Assembly: GCA_944375955.1 (NCBI GenBank)
Contig: CALWBE010000028.1
Coordinates: 1 to 64,000 of the forward strand
Direction of reading: 5' to 3'
Length of the DNA stretch: 64,000 bases
Source of the DNA: an uncultured Clostridia bacterium
Lineage (GTDB): Bacteria > Bacillota > Clostridia > Oscillospirales > CAG-382
A model generated the notes under the pieces. It made no database searches, was not told the DNA's origin, and saw nothing but the letters and a program-made list of their open reading frames with translations. Shown here one piece after another: positions 39,543 to 47,775 of the stretch; position 1 is the first letter of the stretch; every line of letters begins with the position of its first letter. The position numbers and the translations under genes are program-made.

Positions 39543-40820
39543 ATGACAACATCTTCAGACGTTTATCGTCCTGAAAACAGCGTAAGCATTTATGATTTCG
39601 GAGGCTGCGGTGACGGAAAATTTGACAACTCCTCCGCCTTTGCCTCTGCTTTTGAAAGCGGAGCCCCGATTATATATGTTCCGCGCGGAGAATATATAAT
39701 ATCTTCAACTCTTTTTATAGATTCAGATACCGAACTTCTACTTCATCCCCATGCAAAGCTTATGCTCGCTCCCGGATCTATGAAAAAGCGCGGTGATTTC
39801 TTTATTACAAACAAACACCATAGAACCGGAGATAAAAATATTAAAATACGCGGCGGATATTTTGACGCAAACGGCTTTTATAATCCTAAAGGCGAGCTGT
39901 TTGACAAAAACGGATATTCCGGCACTGCCTTTAATTTCTGCAATGTTGATGGTCTTTCAGTTTGCGATGTCTTTTTAATGAACCCCGCAGGGTATTTCAC
40001 CAGGAACTGTCGTGTTAAAAATTTTGAATACCGAAATATAGTATTTTCATCATTTTACAATATATCAAACAATGACGGCATACATCTCGGAGGATATTGT
40101 GAAAACGGAGTCATTTCCGAACTCAGAGCTCAGACTGATGGAACAACAAGTGACGATATGATTGCCCTTAACGCTGATGACTGTCTTACAAGAGTCGAAA
40201 ATCTTGATATGGAATGCGGTTATATAAAAAATATCAAAATAACTGACATAACCGCTATAAACTGCCATACGTTTATAAGAATGCTGTCAGTAGATTCCGA
40301 AATAAGCAATATAAATGCCAGCCATATTGCAGGTGGCTGTTCTGAGATGGCAATAAATCTCGACGGCGCAAGATACTGCAGAACTCCTCTTATTCCTCAG
40401 GATGATGAAAGATTTCACGGAGGTACAGGAAATATCTTTGATATACAAATTTCTGATATGGAAGTTATTTCAACACGCCGTCATGACGGGGCACTGATAA
40501 GAATTGAAACAAATACCGACAACTTTATAATATCAAACTTTAAACGTCCTGAACCGGAAATGCCTGAGGAAACGGAATGCTCTGCAAACCGTACAAAGAC
40601 GCTTATAATGACTAATGTTTCTTCTTCTGAAATATGCATTGATGATATAACTAAAAATCAGCTTAAAAAAATTATAAGAGATTCAAAACTTTCTCATAAA
40701 GGAATAAAAGAATCTCCCAGAGGAGGAATATCCTGCGACTGCCTTATAAAGCCGAATGACAGCCTTATTCTGGAAGACGGCGGCGCCGGCAATATTACAA
40801 TAAAAAAAGCGGAGTATTAA
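39543..40820 (+). CDS. Right-handed beta-helix glycosidase-like protein (GH28/pectate lyase-type)
   Basis: A 425-residue protein. It opens with the pattern of the GH28/pectate-lyase superfamily (SIYDFGGCGDGKFDNSSAF) and then PRGEYIISSTLFIDSDTELL, followed by many N-rich helix rungs such as NDGIHLGG. GH28 polygalacturonases have paired Asp residues near such a turn (NTDG, DD); here NNDGIHL and SDDMIAL are seen, so catalysis is possible. No signal peptide is present, implying a cytoplasmic oligogalacturonide-type substrate. ATG at 39543 has GAGG upstream. The stop is 2 bp before the RNA methyltransferase gene, so they are coupled despite unrelated roles. Confidence 0.78.
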   Translation: MTTSSDVYRPENSVSIYDFGGCGDGKFDNSSAFASAFESGAPIIYVPRGEYIISSTLFIDSDTELLLHPHAKLMLAPGSMKKRGDFFITNKHHRTGDKNIKIRGGYFDANGFYNPKGELFDKNGYSGTAFNFCNVDGLSVCDVFLMNPAGYFTRNCRVKNFEYRNIVFSSFYNISNNDGIHLGGYCENGVISELRAQTDGTTSDDMIALNADDCLTRVENLDMECGYIKNIKITDITAINCHTFIRMLSVDSEISNINASHIAGGCSEMAINLDGARYCRTPLIPQDDERFHGGTGNIFDIQISDMEVISTRRHDGALIRIETNTDNFIISNFKRPEPEMPEETECSANRTKTLIMTNVSSSEICIDDITKNQLKKIIRDSKLSHKGIKESPRGGISCDCLIKPNDSLILEDGGAGNITIKKAEY

Positions 40821-40822
40821 AT

Positions 40823-41704
40823 ATGTGGAAATCCGATGATTGGAAAGATTACGAGCTGCTTGACACCTCCGACGGAGAACGTCTTGAGAGATGGAAAAAT
40901 ATTATACTGATCCGTCCCGATCCTCAAATAATCTGGCACGGGGTACGCAGTCATCCGGCTTGGAAAAATTATTCTGCACGCTATCACCGTGCATCATCTG
41001 GAGGCGGACACTGGGAATATAAAAATGTATCTCCGTCTTTGATAAACGAAGGATGGAACATTTCATATAAAGATCTTACTTTCCGAGTTCGTCCCACCGG
41101 TTTTAAGCACACCGGTATTTTCCCTGAACAGGCGGTAAACTGGGATTTTATTACTCAAAAAATACAAGCTGCTGTAACGTCAAGGGATGTTTCTGTGCTT
41201 AATCTTTTTGCCTACACCGGAGGGGCTACTCTTGCCTGCGCGCGTGCCGGAGCATCGGTATGTCATGTTGACGCTTCAAAAGGCATGGTATCATGGGCAA
41301 AGGAAAATGCGGCGCTGTCCGGGCTGAAAGAAGCTCGGATAAGATACATAGTAGACGACTGTAAAAAATTTCTTGAACGTGAAATACGCCGAGGTCACAA
41401 ATATGACGCACTTATAATGGATCCGCCTTCTTACGGAAGAGGGCCTTCAGGTGAATTATGGCGTCTCGAAGACGACATAGATGATCTTATAAAACTGTGC
41501 GCATGTCTTATTTCCGACGATCCTCTGTTTGTGCTTGTAAACTCATATACGACAGGACTGTCGGCATCTACCGTGGGATATCTTTTGCAGCTTCGCTTTC
41601 TCTCCCAGTTCGGAGGATATGTATCGGCTGAAGAAATAGGTATACCGGTTACATCAACCGGTGGAGTTCTTCCTGCCGGAGCGTCGGCAAGATGGGTAAA
41701 ATAA
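40823..41704 (+). CDS. Class I SAM-dependent RNA methyltransferase (RlmI/RlmK-like)
   Basis: A 293-residue methyltransferase. A short N-terminal part precedes the Rossmann domain with motif I LNLFAYTGGATLA, the acidic VDASKGMVSWAKEN, and the catalytic-pocket motif MDPPSYGRGPSG. This arrangement is that of the RlmI/RlmKL C-terminal group, which modifies 23S rRNA. An N-terminal PUA domain found in RlmI is missing, so it is a short version. ATG at 40823 has GGAG upstream. It starts the conserved stretch leading into the ECF transporter and truA. The target base is not predictable. Confidence 0.85.
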   Translation: MWKSDDWKDYELLDTSDGERLERWKNIILIRPDPQIIWHGVRSHPAWKNYSARYHRASSGGGHWEYKNVSPSLINEGWNISYKDLTFRVRPTGFKHTGIFPEQAVNWDFITQKIQAAVTSRDVSVLNLFAYTGGATLACARAGASVCHVDASKGMVSWAKENAALSGLKEARIRYIVDDCKKFLEREIRRGHKYDALIMDPPSYGRGPSGELWRLEDDIDDLIKLCACLISDDPLFVLVNSYTTGLSASTVGYLLQLRFLSQFGGYVSAEEIGIPVTSTGGVLPAGASARWVK

Positions 41705-41730
41705 AAACATTTTAAGGTGAAATTTATCAT

Positions 41731-42603
41731 ATGGAATACATAATAAAATCCGAAGCATTGTCTTTTTCTTATGACGAAGACGGCAACGGCAAAAAGACAG
41801 TGGAAAATCTTGATTTTCAAATCGAACGCGGCAGCTTTACTGCAATAATAGGTCATAACGGATCTGGGAAATCAACTATCGCCAAACTTATGTGCGGAGT
41901 GCTTGAACCTTCATCCGGTGAAATATACATAGACAGCAAAAGTGCCGGCAGAATACTGCGCGTTTCTTGCGACGAAGATATATTCGATGTCAGAAAAACC
42001 GTCGGAATGGTTTTTCAAAATCCCGATAACCAGCTTGTAGCTACCGTAGTTGAAGAAGATGTTGCTTTTGCCCCGGAAAATCTTGGAGTTCCTTCAGCAG
42101 AAATCCGAAAAAAGGTGGATAGTGCGCTTAAAGCAGTAGGACTTTATGAGTACCGCACTCATGATACTCACAAGCTGTCCGGCGGTCAAAAACAGCGCGT
42201 TGCGATAGCCGGCATACTTGCAATGTCTCCGGAATGCGTGATATTTGACGAATCTACCGCTATGCTCGATCCCCGCGGCAGAGACGATGTAATGAAAATT
42301 ATAAAGGAAATGCGGGACAGTTTAGGCATAACCGTAATACTTATCACTCATTATATGAATGAAGCGGCTCTCGCTGACAGAATTATGGTGGTAAACGACG
42401 GTAAAATTATACTTGACGGATCTCCGAGAAATGTCTTCGAGAAAAACGAAGTTTTATCTGAATGCGGACTTGAGGTTCCTCAATCTACTGAACTCGTCAG
42501 AAAACTGTACGACAGCGGCGCTGAAATAACAAAAACTGTTTTAGATACCGAGGAAGCCGCACAGGCAATAGTTGACGCTCTCGAAAAAAAATACAAAAAA
42601 TAA
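41731..42603 (+). CDS. ecfA1: ECF transporter ATPase EcfA1
   Basis: A 290-residue ABC ATPase of the energy-coupling-factor group. Walker A is GHNGSGKST (about 39-47), then QNPDNQLVATVVEEDVAF (Q-loop region), signature LSGGQKQRVAIAG and Walker B VIFDESTAMLDP. The DNQLVATVVEEDVAFG-like block is typical of EcfA1. It pairs with EcfA2 and EcfT to energise vitamin or metal S-components. ATG at 41731 follows AAGGTGA. EcfA2 and EcfT genes follow at once, but no S-component gene is present in the window, so this is a shared (group II) module. Confidence 0.93.
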   Translation: MEYIIKSEALSFSYDEDGNGKKTVENLDFQIERGSFTAIIGHNGSGKSTIAKLMCGVLEPSSGEIYIDSKSAGRILRVSCDEDIFDVRKTVGMVFQNPDNQLVATVVEEDVAFAPENLGVPSAEIRKKVDSALKAVGLYEYRTHDTHKLSGGQKQRVAIAGILAMSPECVIFDESTAMLDPRGRDDVMKIIKEMRDSLGITVILITHYMNEAALADRIMVVNDGKIILDGSPRNVFEKNEVLSECGLEVPQSTELVRKLYDSGAEITKTVLDTEEAAQAIVDALEKKYKK

Positions 42604-42625
42604 ACTGAAAGAACATGATAACAAA

Positions 42626-43522
42626 ATGATTGAATTTTCTAACGTATCATATGTTTACGGAAAACACACTCCATTTGAACGTGCAGCAGTAAACAACGTA
42701 TCTTTTAAAATAGAAGATGGTCTTGTTACAGGCATAATTGGCCATACCGGATCAGGTAAATCCACAGTCGCTCAATTGATGAATGCGCTGCTTACCCCTA
42801 CTTCAGGAAAAGTTTTGCTTGACGGTGCCGATATAAACGCTTCGCGTGAAATCAGCTATAAGACAAGATTTAAAGTCGGGATAGTATTTCAGTATCCGGA
42901 ATATCAGCTGTTTGAGGAAACAGTTGAAAAGGACATAGCTTATGGTCCCACAAATATGGGCCTTGATGAAACTGAAATCAAGAGACGAGTGGAAATGGCG
43001 GCAGATTTTGTCGGAATTTCAAAAGAAATTTTAAAAAGTTCTCCTTTTGAACTATCAGGAGGGCAAAAACGCCGCGCAGCTATTGCCGGCGTCATAGCAA
43101 TGGAACCTAAAATTCTCGTGCTCGACGAACCGGCAGCAGGACTTGATCCCCGCGGACGCAGCGAAATACTCGGCAGACTTACCAAATATCGTCAAGGCAG
43201 CGATAAATCCATTGTAATAATATCACACAGTATGGAGGATGTTGCCGAATATTCAGACCGTATTCTTGCCATGAATGACGGAGGTATTCTGTGCAGCGGA
43301 ACTCCGTCTGAAGTGTTTTCACATTATGATGAACTCTGCCGATCAGGACTTGCGCTGCCTCAAATCACTAATATAATGAATCTCGTCATGAAAAAATGCA
43401 AGGAACGCGGAATACCTTTTGACAATTCCGCAGCTTCGTTTTTTACCGTTGACGACGCATATAAATATCTTGCGCAGCGTCTTGAACTTAAATCGGAAGA
43501 AGGAGGAAACACGGTATGCTGA
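42626..43522 (+). CDS. ecfA2: ECF transporter ATPase EcfA2
   Basis: A 298-residue ABC ATPase. The start at 42626 (MIEFSNVSYVYG) fits the family; the longer in-frame TTG reading from 42572 overlaps EcfA1 and lacks a ribosome site. Walker A is GHTGSGKST, then QYPEYQLFEETVEKDIAYGP (the EcfA2 hallmark), signature LSGGQKRRAAIAG and Walker B LVLDEPAAGLDP. The C-terminal ~60 residues mediate dimer contact. It lies 22 bp after ecfA1 and overlaps ecfT by 7 bp, so expression is coordinated. It forms the ATPase pair of the shared ECF module. Confidence 0.94.
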   Translation: MIEFSNVSYVYGKHTPFERAAVNNVSFKIEDGLVTGIIGHTGSGKSTVAQLMNALLTPTSGKVLLDGADINASREISYKTRFKVGIVFQYPEYQLFEETVEKDIAYGPTNMGLDETEIKRRVEMAADFVGISKEILKSSPFELSGGQKRRAAIAGVIAMEPKILVLDEPAAGLDPRGRSEILGRLTKYRQGSDKSIVIISHSMEDVAEYSDRILAMNDGGILCSGTPSEVFSHYDELCRSGLALPQITNIMNLVMKKCKERGIPFDNSAASFFTVDDAYKYLAQRLELKSEEGGNTVC

Positions 43523-44334
43523 AAGATATAACTCTCGGCCAGTATTTCCCCGGGAACTCCGTAATACATAAACTCGATCCCAGGATTAAAATCATACTTA
43601 CAATATTCTACATAGTTATAGTCTTCTCCGCGAAAAGCCTCGCTTCTTTCGGGGTAGTTGCAATTCTTACACTTGCCCTTATATTCGTTTCTAAAATCAG
43701 CTTTGTCACTATACTGAAAAGCTTAAAACCAATTTTATTTATTATGATTTTTACCGCAGTGATGAATATATTCTGGACTTCCGGTGAAAATGTTCTTTTT
43801 TCTTTCTGGAAAATAACAGTATATTCCGAAGGCGTGCGCTTTGCCATTCTTATGGTTTTAAGACTTGTACTGCTTATTTCAGGTACATTTGTAATACTTA
43901 CTTATACTACATCTCCCGTCGCTCTGACAGACGCTATTGAGCGCCTTACAAAACCTCTTTCAAAAATCGGCGTCCCTACTCATGAATTCGCTATGATGAT
44001 GTCAATAGCTCTTAGATTTATTCCGACGCTTATTGAGGAAACCGACAAAATTATGTGCGCTCAGAAAGCCCGCGGAGCTGATTTTGAGACTGGTGGACTG
44101 ATACATCGCGCCAAAGCTCTTGTACCGATCCTTATACCTTTATTTATATCATCATTCCGCCGCGCCGACGAACTTGCCGCGGCAATGGAATGCCGCCTTT
44201 ACCACGGCGGAGACGGAAGAACAAGGCTTAAAGTCTTAAAGCTGGAAGCTCGTGATTATATTGTTTCCCTTATATTTATAGCAATACTTGCCGCTGTAAT
44301 TTTGGTAAATACACAATTTGAGGCACTTATATGA
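43516..44334 (+). CDS. ecfT: ECF transporter transmembrane protein EcfT
   Basis: A 272-residue membrane protein with about 5-6 hydrophobic segments. The two cytoplasmic coupling motifs of EcfT are visible, KARGADFETGG and AMECRLYHGG (variants of A-R-G). These helices transmit ATPase movement to the S-component. Its start overlaps the end of ecfA2, and its stop overlaps the truA start by ATGA, so translation is coupled on both sides. The substrate depends on S-components encoded elsewhere. The order ecfA1-ecfA2-ecfT-truA is conserved widely in Firmicutes. Confidence 0.93.
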   Translation: MLKDITLGQYFPGNSVIHKLDPRIKIILTIFYIVIVFSAKSLASFGVVAILTLALIFVSKISFVTILKSLKPILFIMIFTAVMNIFWTSGENVLFSFWKITVYSEGVRFAILMVLRLVLLISGTFVILTYTTSPVALTDAIERLTKPLSKIGVPTHEFAMMMSIALRFIPTLIEETDKIMCAQKARGADFETGGLIHRAKALVPILIPLFISSFRRADELAAAMECRLYHGGDGRTRLKVLKLEARDYIVSLIFIAILAAVILVNTQFEALI

Positions 44335-45110
44335 CTGATAATTTTACTGAATCTCAAAATCTGCAAGCTATACCTAAAAATAAGATTAAACTTACTCTGA
44401 CTTATGACGGTACAAACTTTCACGGATGGCAGGTTCAAAAAAGCGGAGTCGTTACAGTGCAAAGCACGCTTCAGGATGCAATTGAAAGTGTCTGCGGAAA
44501 AAGACTACCTGTAACAGGATGCAGCAGAACAGACGCCGGAGTGCATGCAAATGAATTTGTCTGCCACACGGATATTATTAATATTCCCTGTGAAAAACTT
44601 TCTGTCGCCCTTAACTCACATCTGCCGTCTTCGGTTGCCGTAAAAAAAGCCGAGCTTGTACCTGACAGCTTTCATGCACGGTATTCATGCGCAGGAAAAG
44701 AATATATATATAAAATATTTAATGAAAAATACCGCGACCCATTTTTGATAAATCGCGCTATGTTTTATCCAAGGCCGCTTGATGCTAATTCGCTTTCTTT
44801 TGCCGCACAAGCCTTCTGCGGCAGGCATGATTTCCGCGCATTTATGTCTGAAGGATCAAAAATCTCCGATACCGTAAGAACTGTAAAATATTGTGATATT
44901 TCAAGATTCGGAGATATTGTGCAAATAAAAATAGCTGCCGACGGTTTTTTGTACAATATGGTTCGCATTATAGCCGGAACTATCATTGCTGCTTCGGAAA
45001 AAGGTTTTTCCCGAGATGACATTTCAGATATTATTTCGTCGTGTCAAAGAAAAAATGCAGGTCCTACGGCGCCCGCATGCGGACTTTATTTGAACAAGGT
45101 TTTTTACTGA
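44331..45110 (+). CDS. truA: tRNA pseudouridine(38-40) synthase TruA
   Basis: A 259-residue pseudouridine synthase. The catalytic Asp is D68 in GCSRTDAGVHA; LTYDGTNFHGWQVQ near the N terminus and the DGFLYNMVRIIAGTI block near residue 205 are family signatures. It converts U38, U39 and U40 in tRNA anticodon arms. The start overlaps the ecfT stop (44331-44334). Length and motifs are normal, so it should be functional. In the Bacillus-type order it would be followed by rplM-rpsI; here unrelated membrane-protein genes follow instead. Confidence 0.95.
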   Translation: MTDNFTESQNLQAIPKNKIKLTLTYDGTNFHGWQVQKSGVVTVQSTLQDAIESVCGKRLPVTGCSRTDAGVHANEFVCHTDIINIPCEKLSVALNSHLPSSVAVKKAELVPDSFHARYSCAGKEYIYKIFNEKYRDPFLINRAMFYPRPLDANSLSFAAQAFCGRHDFRAFMSEGSKISDTVRTVKYCDISRFGDIVQIKIAADGFLYNMVRIIAGTIIAASEKGFSRDDISDIISSCQRKNAGPTAPACGLYLNKVFY

Positions 45111-45146
45111 TAAAAAATATCAAAGAAAGGACGGTAATTAAAATAT

Positions 45147-46376
45147 ATGCAAACAGACAGAGAATACTACGGCAAAGCATTCAGAATCATAAGGCTGGTT
45201 CGTTATATAATTCTCATAATTCTTGTACTTTTTACCGTTTTTTCAATAACATTTTACAGCGACGAGATTACTTTTGACAATTTCAGATATATGATGAAAT
45301 ATATTGAATTCAGTCCCCCATCAGCTTTTTCCGGAACTGACAATATACAGTTTAATGCATCATCCGAGGCTGATTTCGCCTCTATAGGAAATACTTTGAT
45401 TGTGACATCTCCGAAAAAAATTGTCTCGTATGATACAAACGGAAGGAAAATTCTCGATGAGGATGTCAACTATCAAAATCTCGCATCTGTAAGTAATGAT
45501 AAATATATATTGCTGTACGACCTTGACGGATATTCACTTTCGGTGTATAATTCTTTTTCGAAGGTATTTGAAAAAACTCTTGATACCTCAATAGATCTTG
45601 TTTATCTTTCTGACGACGGAGCTTTTGCCGTTATCACACATGAAAAAAGCTATGCCGGCGGAGTTGTGGTATTTAACAGCAACTTTAAACAGGTATTTTC
45701 ATTTATGACTCGCTCGTCAAATATAACCGATGTATGCTTTGACGGCAATCAAAATCTTCTTGCGTGTGCCACTACCGACGTTCGAGACGGAGATTTTTAT
45801 TCTGAAATATTCACCTTTGATATTACAAATGACGAAAACTATAAAAGCCGTATAGAACTTTTCGGGGAAATGCCGCTGTCTATGTTCTGTACCGGCAGCG
45901 GATTTGCAGTTATGACAGATGCCGGAATACATTATTACGATTTTGACGGACAAAATAAAGCATATGTTGATTTTGAATATGATACGCCTGATTCAATTTA
46001 CCGCTTCGATAATTTTTTCGCCGTAACATTAAAAAGTGCTCTTGCAACTGCCGATACAAGCGTCAAAATTTACGACTATTCCGGAAACTTGCTTTTTGAA
46101 AAAAACTATGCTTCAGATGTATCTCATATAGATGCTTCAGACAGCGCTGTTTATATATTATGTCAATCTGAACTTGACATATACGGTTATAATAGTGAAT
46201 ATATTTTTGATACGACAAATAAAAATTTTTATCAAAGCGGAGAATATAAGAAAGTTTTTGCGTCTGAAAATAACAGCTGCTTTCTTATTTCTTCCGATGG
46301 GGCACAGCGTATTTCAGCAGATTCTGTGACATCTGAAACATCAGACGCTGAAACTCCAGAAAAATCCGATACATAA
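45147..46376 (+). CDS. DUF5711-like membrane-anchored beta-propeller protein
   Basis: A 409-residue protein with an N-terminal membrane helix (about 13-33) and a large outside domain composed of repeated short beta units that end in SVYNS, VVFNSNFK, IHYYDFDG and IYDYSGN. This is a seven-bladed propeller-like pattern. I recall such proteins as DUF5711 in Clostridia; no enzymatic motif is visible. ATG at 45147 follows AAAGGACGG. It lies between truA and a CvpA gene with short gaps, so it belongs to the same transcript. A surface-scaffold role is a guess. Confidence 0.7.
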   Translation: MQTDREYYGKAFRIIRLVRYIILIILVLFTVFSITFYSDEITFDNFRYMMKYIEFSPPSAFSGTDNIQFNASSEADFASIGNTLIVTSPKKIVSYDTNGRKILDEDVNYQNLASVSNDKYILLYDLDGYSLSVYNSFSKVFEKTLDTSIDLVYLSDDGAFAVITHEKSYAGGVVVFNSNFKQVFSFMTRSSNITDVCFDGNQNLLACATTDVRDGDFYSEIFTFDITNDENYKSRIELFGEMPLSMFCTGSGFAVMTDAGIHYYDFDGQNKAYVDFEYDTPDSIYRFDNFFAVTLKSALATADTSVKIYDYSGNLLFEKNYASDVSHIDASDSAVYILCQSELDIYGYNSEYIFDTTNKNFYQSGEYKKVFASENNSCFLISSDGAQRISADSVTSETSDAETPEKSDT

Positions 46377-46400
46377 TTTACGCAAAGAGGTATAAACATA

Positions 46401-47147
46401 ATGACAGATGTTTTTACAGTCGGTTTAATTATTGATATAGTAATCGCCGCGATACTGCTTATTAACGCTTATCTCGGCATATCCCGCGGATTTATTAAAA
46501 CATTTTTAGGATTTTTCCGTATGATAATTGCGGCAGCCGCAGGTTATTTTCTTGCAAGTCCGCTTGCTTCGATTCTAAAAACTACCCCTGTTTATAAAAA
46601 TCTGCTTTCAGGTATCGAAACAAGTCTCGCCGATCATCTTTCCGGCATGAACGGTGGAGATATTTCTGGAATTTTCTCTGAAAACAGTGCTGATCTTGAA
46701 CTGTTGTTTCAAAAATTCGGAAGATCATTTTCAGATGTAAGCGCTGAATATTCCAAACTTGCTGCCGAACAAAGCGAGCAGGCTACTGACGCATTGGTAA
46801 AATATATTGTGACCCCGGCATGTGATGCGATAACAACAGCTCTGTCATTTATCTTTATCTTTATCGTCGTATCTATCGCTGTTAATATTATAATAAAACT
46901 GCTTGATTTTGTGGCAAAAGCTCCTGTATTAAACGGATTCAACCGAATTTTAGGACTTGCCGCAGGTGTTTTTGCTGCATTTATACAAATATTTATTATC
47001 ACTATGCTGTTTGATGCAGCGATTCCTTTCATAGGTGGATTTGCCGACGGTATAACTCATGACGCATTAGCTGAAAGCTCAAAGCTGTTTGGGTTTTTCT
47101 CTTCAGTAAATCCTTTAGCTATAATAATTGCTATAGCTGTTTCGTAA
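46401..47147 (+). CDS. CvpA-family membrane protein
   Basis: A 248-residue protein with four predicted membrane segments: one near the N terminus (about 6-24), one at 30-52, one at 145-165 and one at 185-215. The IIDIVIAAILLINAYLGISR start and GFIKTFLGF match CvpA. CvpA proteins are named for colicin V production and are linked to envelope homeostasis in other bacteria. ATG at 46401 follows AAAGAGG. The middle loop (about 70-140) is longer than usual and rich in Ser and Glu. The gene follows the propeller protein by 24 bp. Confidence 0.8.
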   Translation: MTDVFTVGLIIDIVIAAILLINAYLGISRGFIKTFLGFFRMIIAAAAGYFLASPLASILKTTPVYKNLLSGIETSLADHLSGMNGGDISGIFSENSADLELLFQKFGRSFSDVSAEYSKLAAEQSEQATDALVKYIVTPACDAITTALSFIFIFIVVSIAVNIIIKLLDFVAKAPVLNGFNRILGLAAGVFAAFIQIFIITMLFDAAIPFIGGFADGITHDALAESSKLFGFFSSVNPLAIIIAIAVS

Positions 47148-47203
47148 TTATATAAAAATAATATGCGAAAACCGATATTTATAAAAAAGAAAGGATCTGT
47201 TTT

Positions 47204-47770
47204 ATGCAAATTAAAGATCTGCCTAATATTTTGACAATACTTCGAATTATTATCGTGCCTTTTTTTATCTTGGCATTTATAAATGATTATCCTGCATTTT
47301 GCGCAGTTCTTTTTATAATTTCCGGCCTTTCCGATATGCTTGACGGCTATGTGGCAAGAAAATTTCTGTGCGAAAGCAACTTGGGAAAAATACTTGATCC
47401 GGTGGCAGATAAGCTAACTTATGCAACAGTATTTTTCTGCTTGTATTCAGTTGAAAGAATCCCGCTGTTTTTTATTGTCGGTTTCGTTATTATTCAGCTT
47501 CTTCAGGCAGCCGGAGCTCTTCTCTTATACCGTAATAAAAAAATAGTAGTAAAATCCAATATACCCGGCAAAATAGCCGGCTTTTCAATGTTTGTATTAT
47601 GTCTTTTTAATCTTTTATTTTTTAATATTATAGAGGACAGGCTTTTTATAAACCTTATATGCCTTTTTGTGCTCGCTATAATAACATGCGCTTCAGCAGT
47701 TTACTTTACGCAATATGCTGGAATTGCTAATACTGAAAAAGCAAAAAGGAATGACATCAACCGGAGGTAA
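47204..47770 (+). CDS. CDP-alcohol phosphatidyltransferase (PgsA-like)
   Basis: A 188-residue membrane enzyme with the CDP-alcohol phosphatidyltransferase motif D-x2-D-G-x2-A-R-x8-G-x3-D-x3-D seen in SDMLDGYVARKF and GKILDPVADK. Four or five hydrophobic segments follow. It catalyses head-group exchange from CDP-diacylglycerol, most likely with glycerol-3-phosphate. It is somewhat shorter at the C terminus than usual PgsA, and cardiolipin synthase-type members cannot be excluded. ATG at 47204 follows AAAGGAT. It precedes the ClpE-like gene by 5 bp, so the two are coupled. Confidence 0.85.
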   Translation: MQIKDLPNILTILRIIIVPFFILAFINDYPAFCAVLFIISGLSDMLDGYVARKFLCESNLGKILDPVADKLTYATVFFCLYSVERIPLFFIVGFVIIQLLQAAGALLLYRNKKIVVKSNIPGKIAGFSMFVLCLFNLLFFNIIEDRLFINLICLFVLAIITCASAVYFTQYAGIANTEKAKRNDINRR

Positions 47771-47775
47771 CAACT

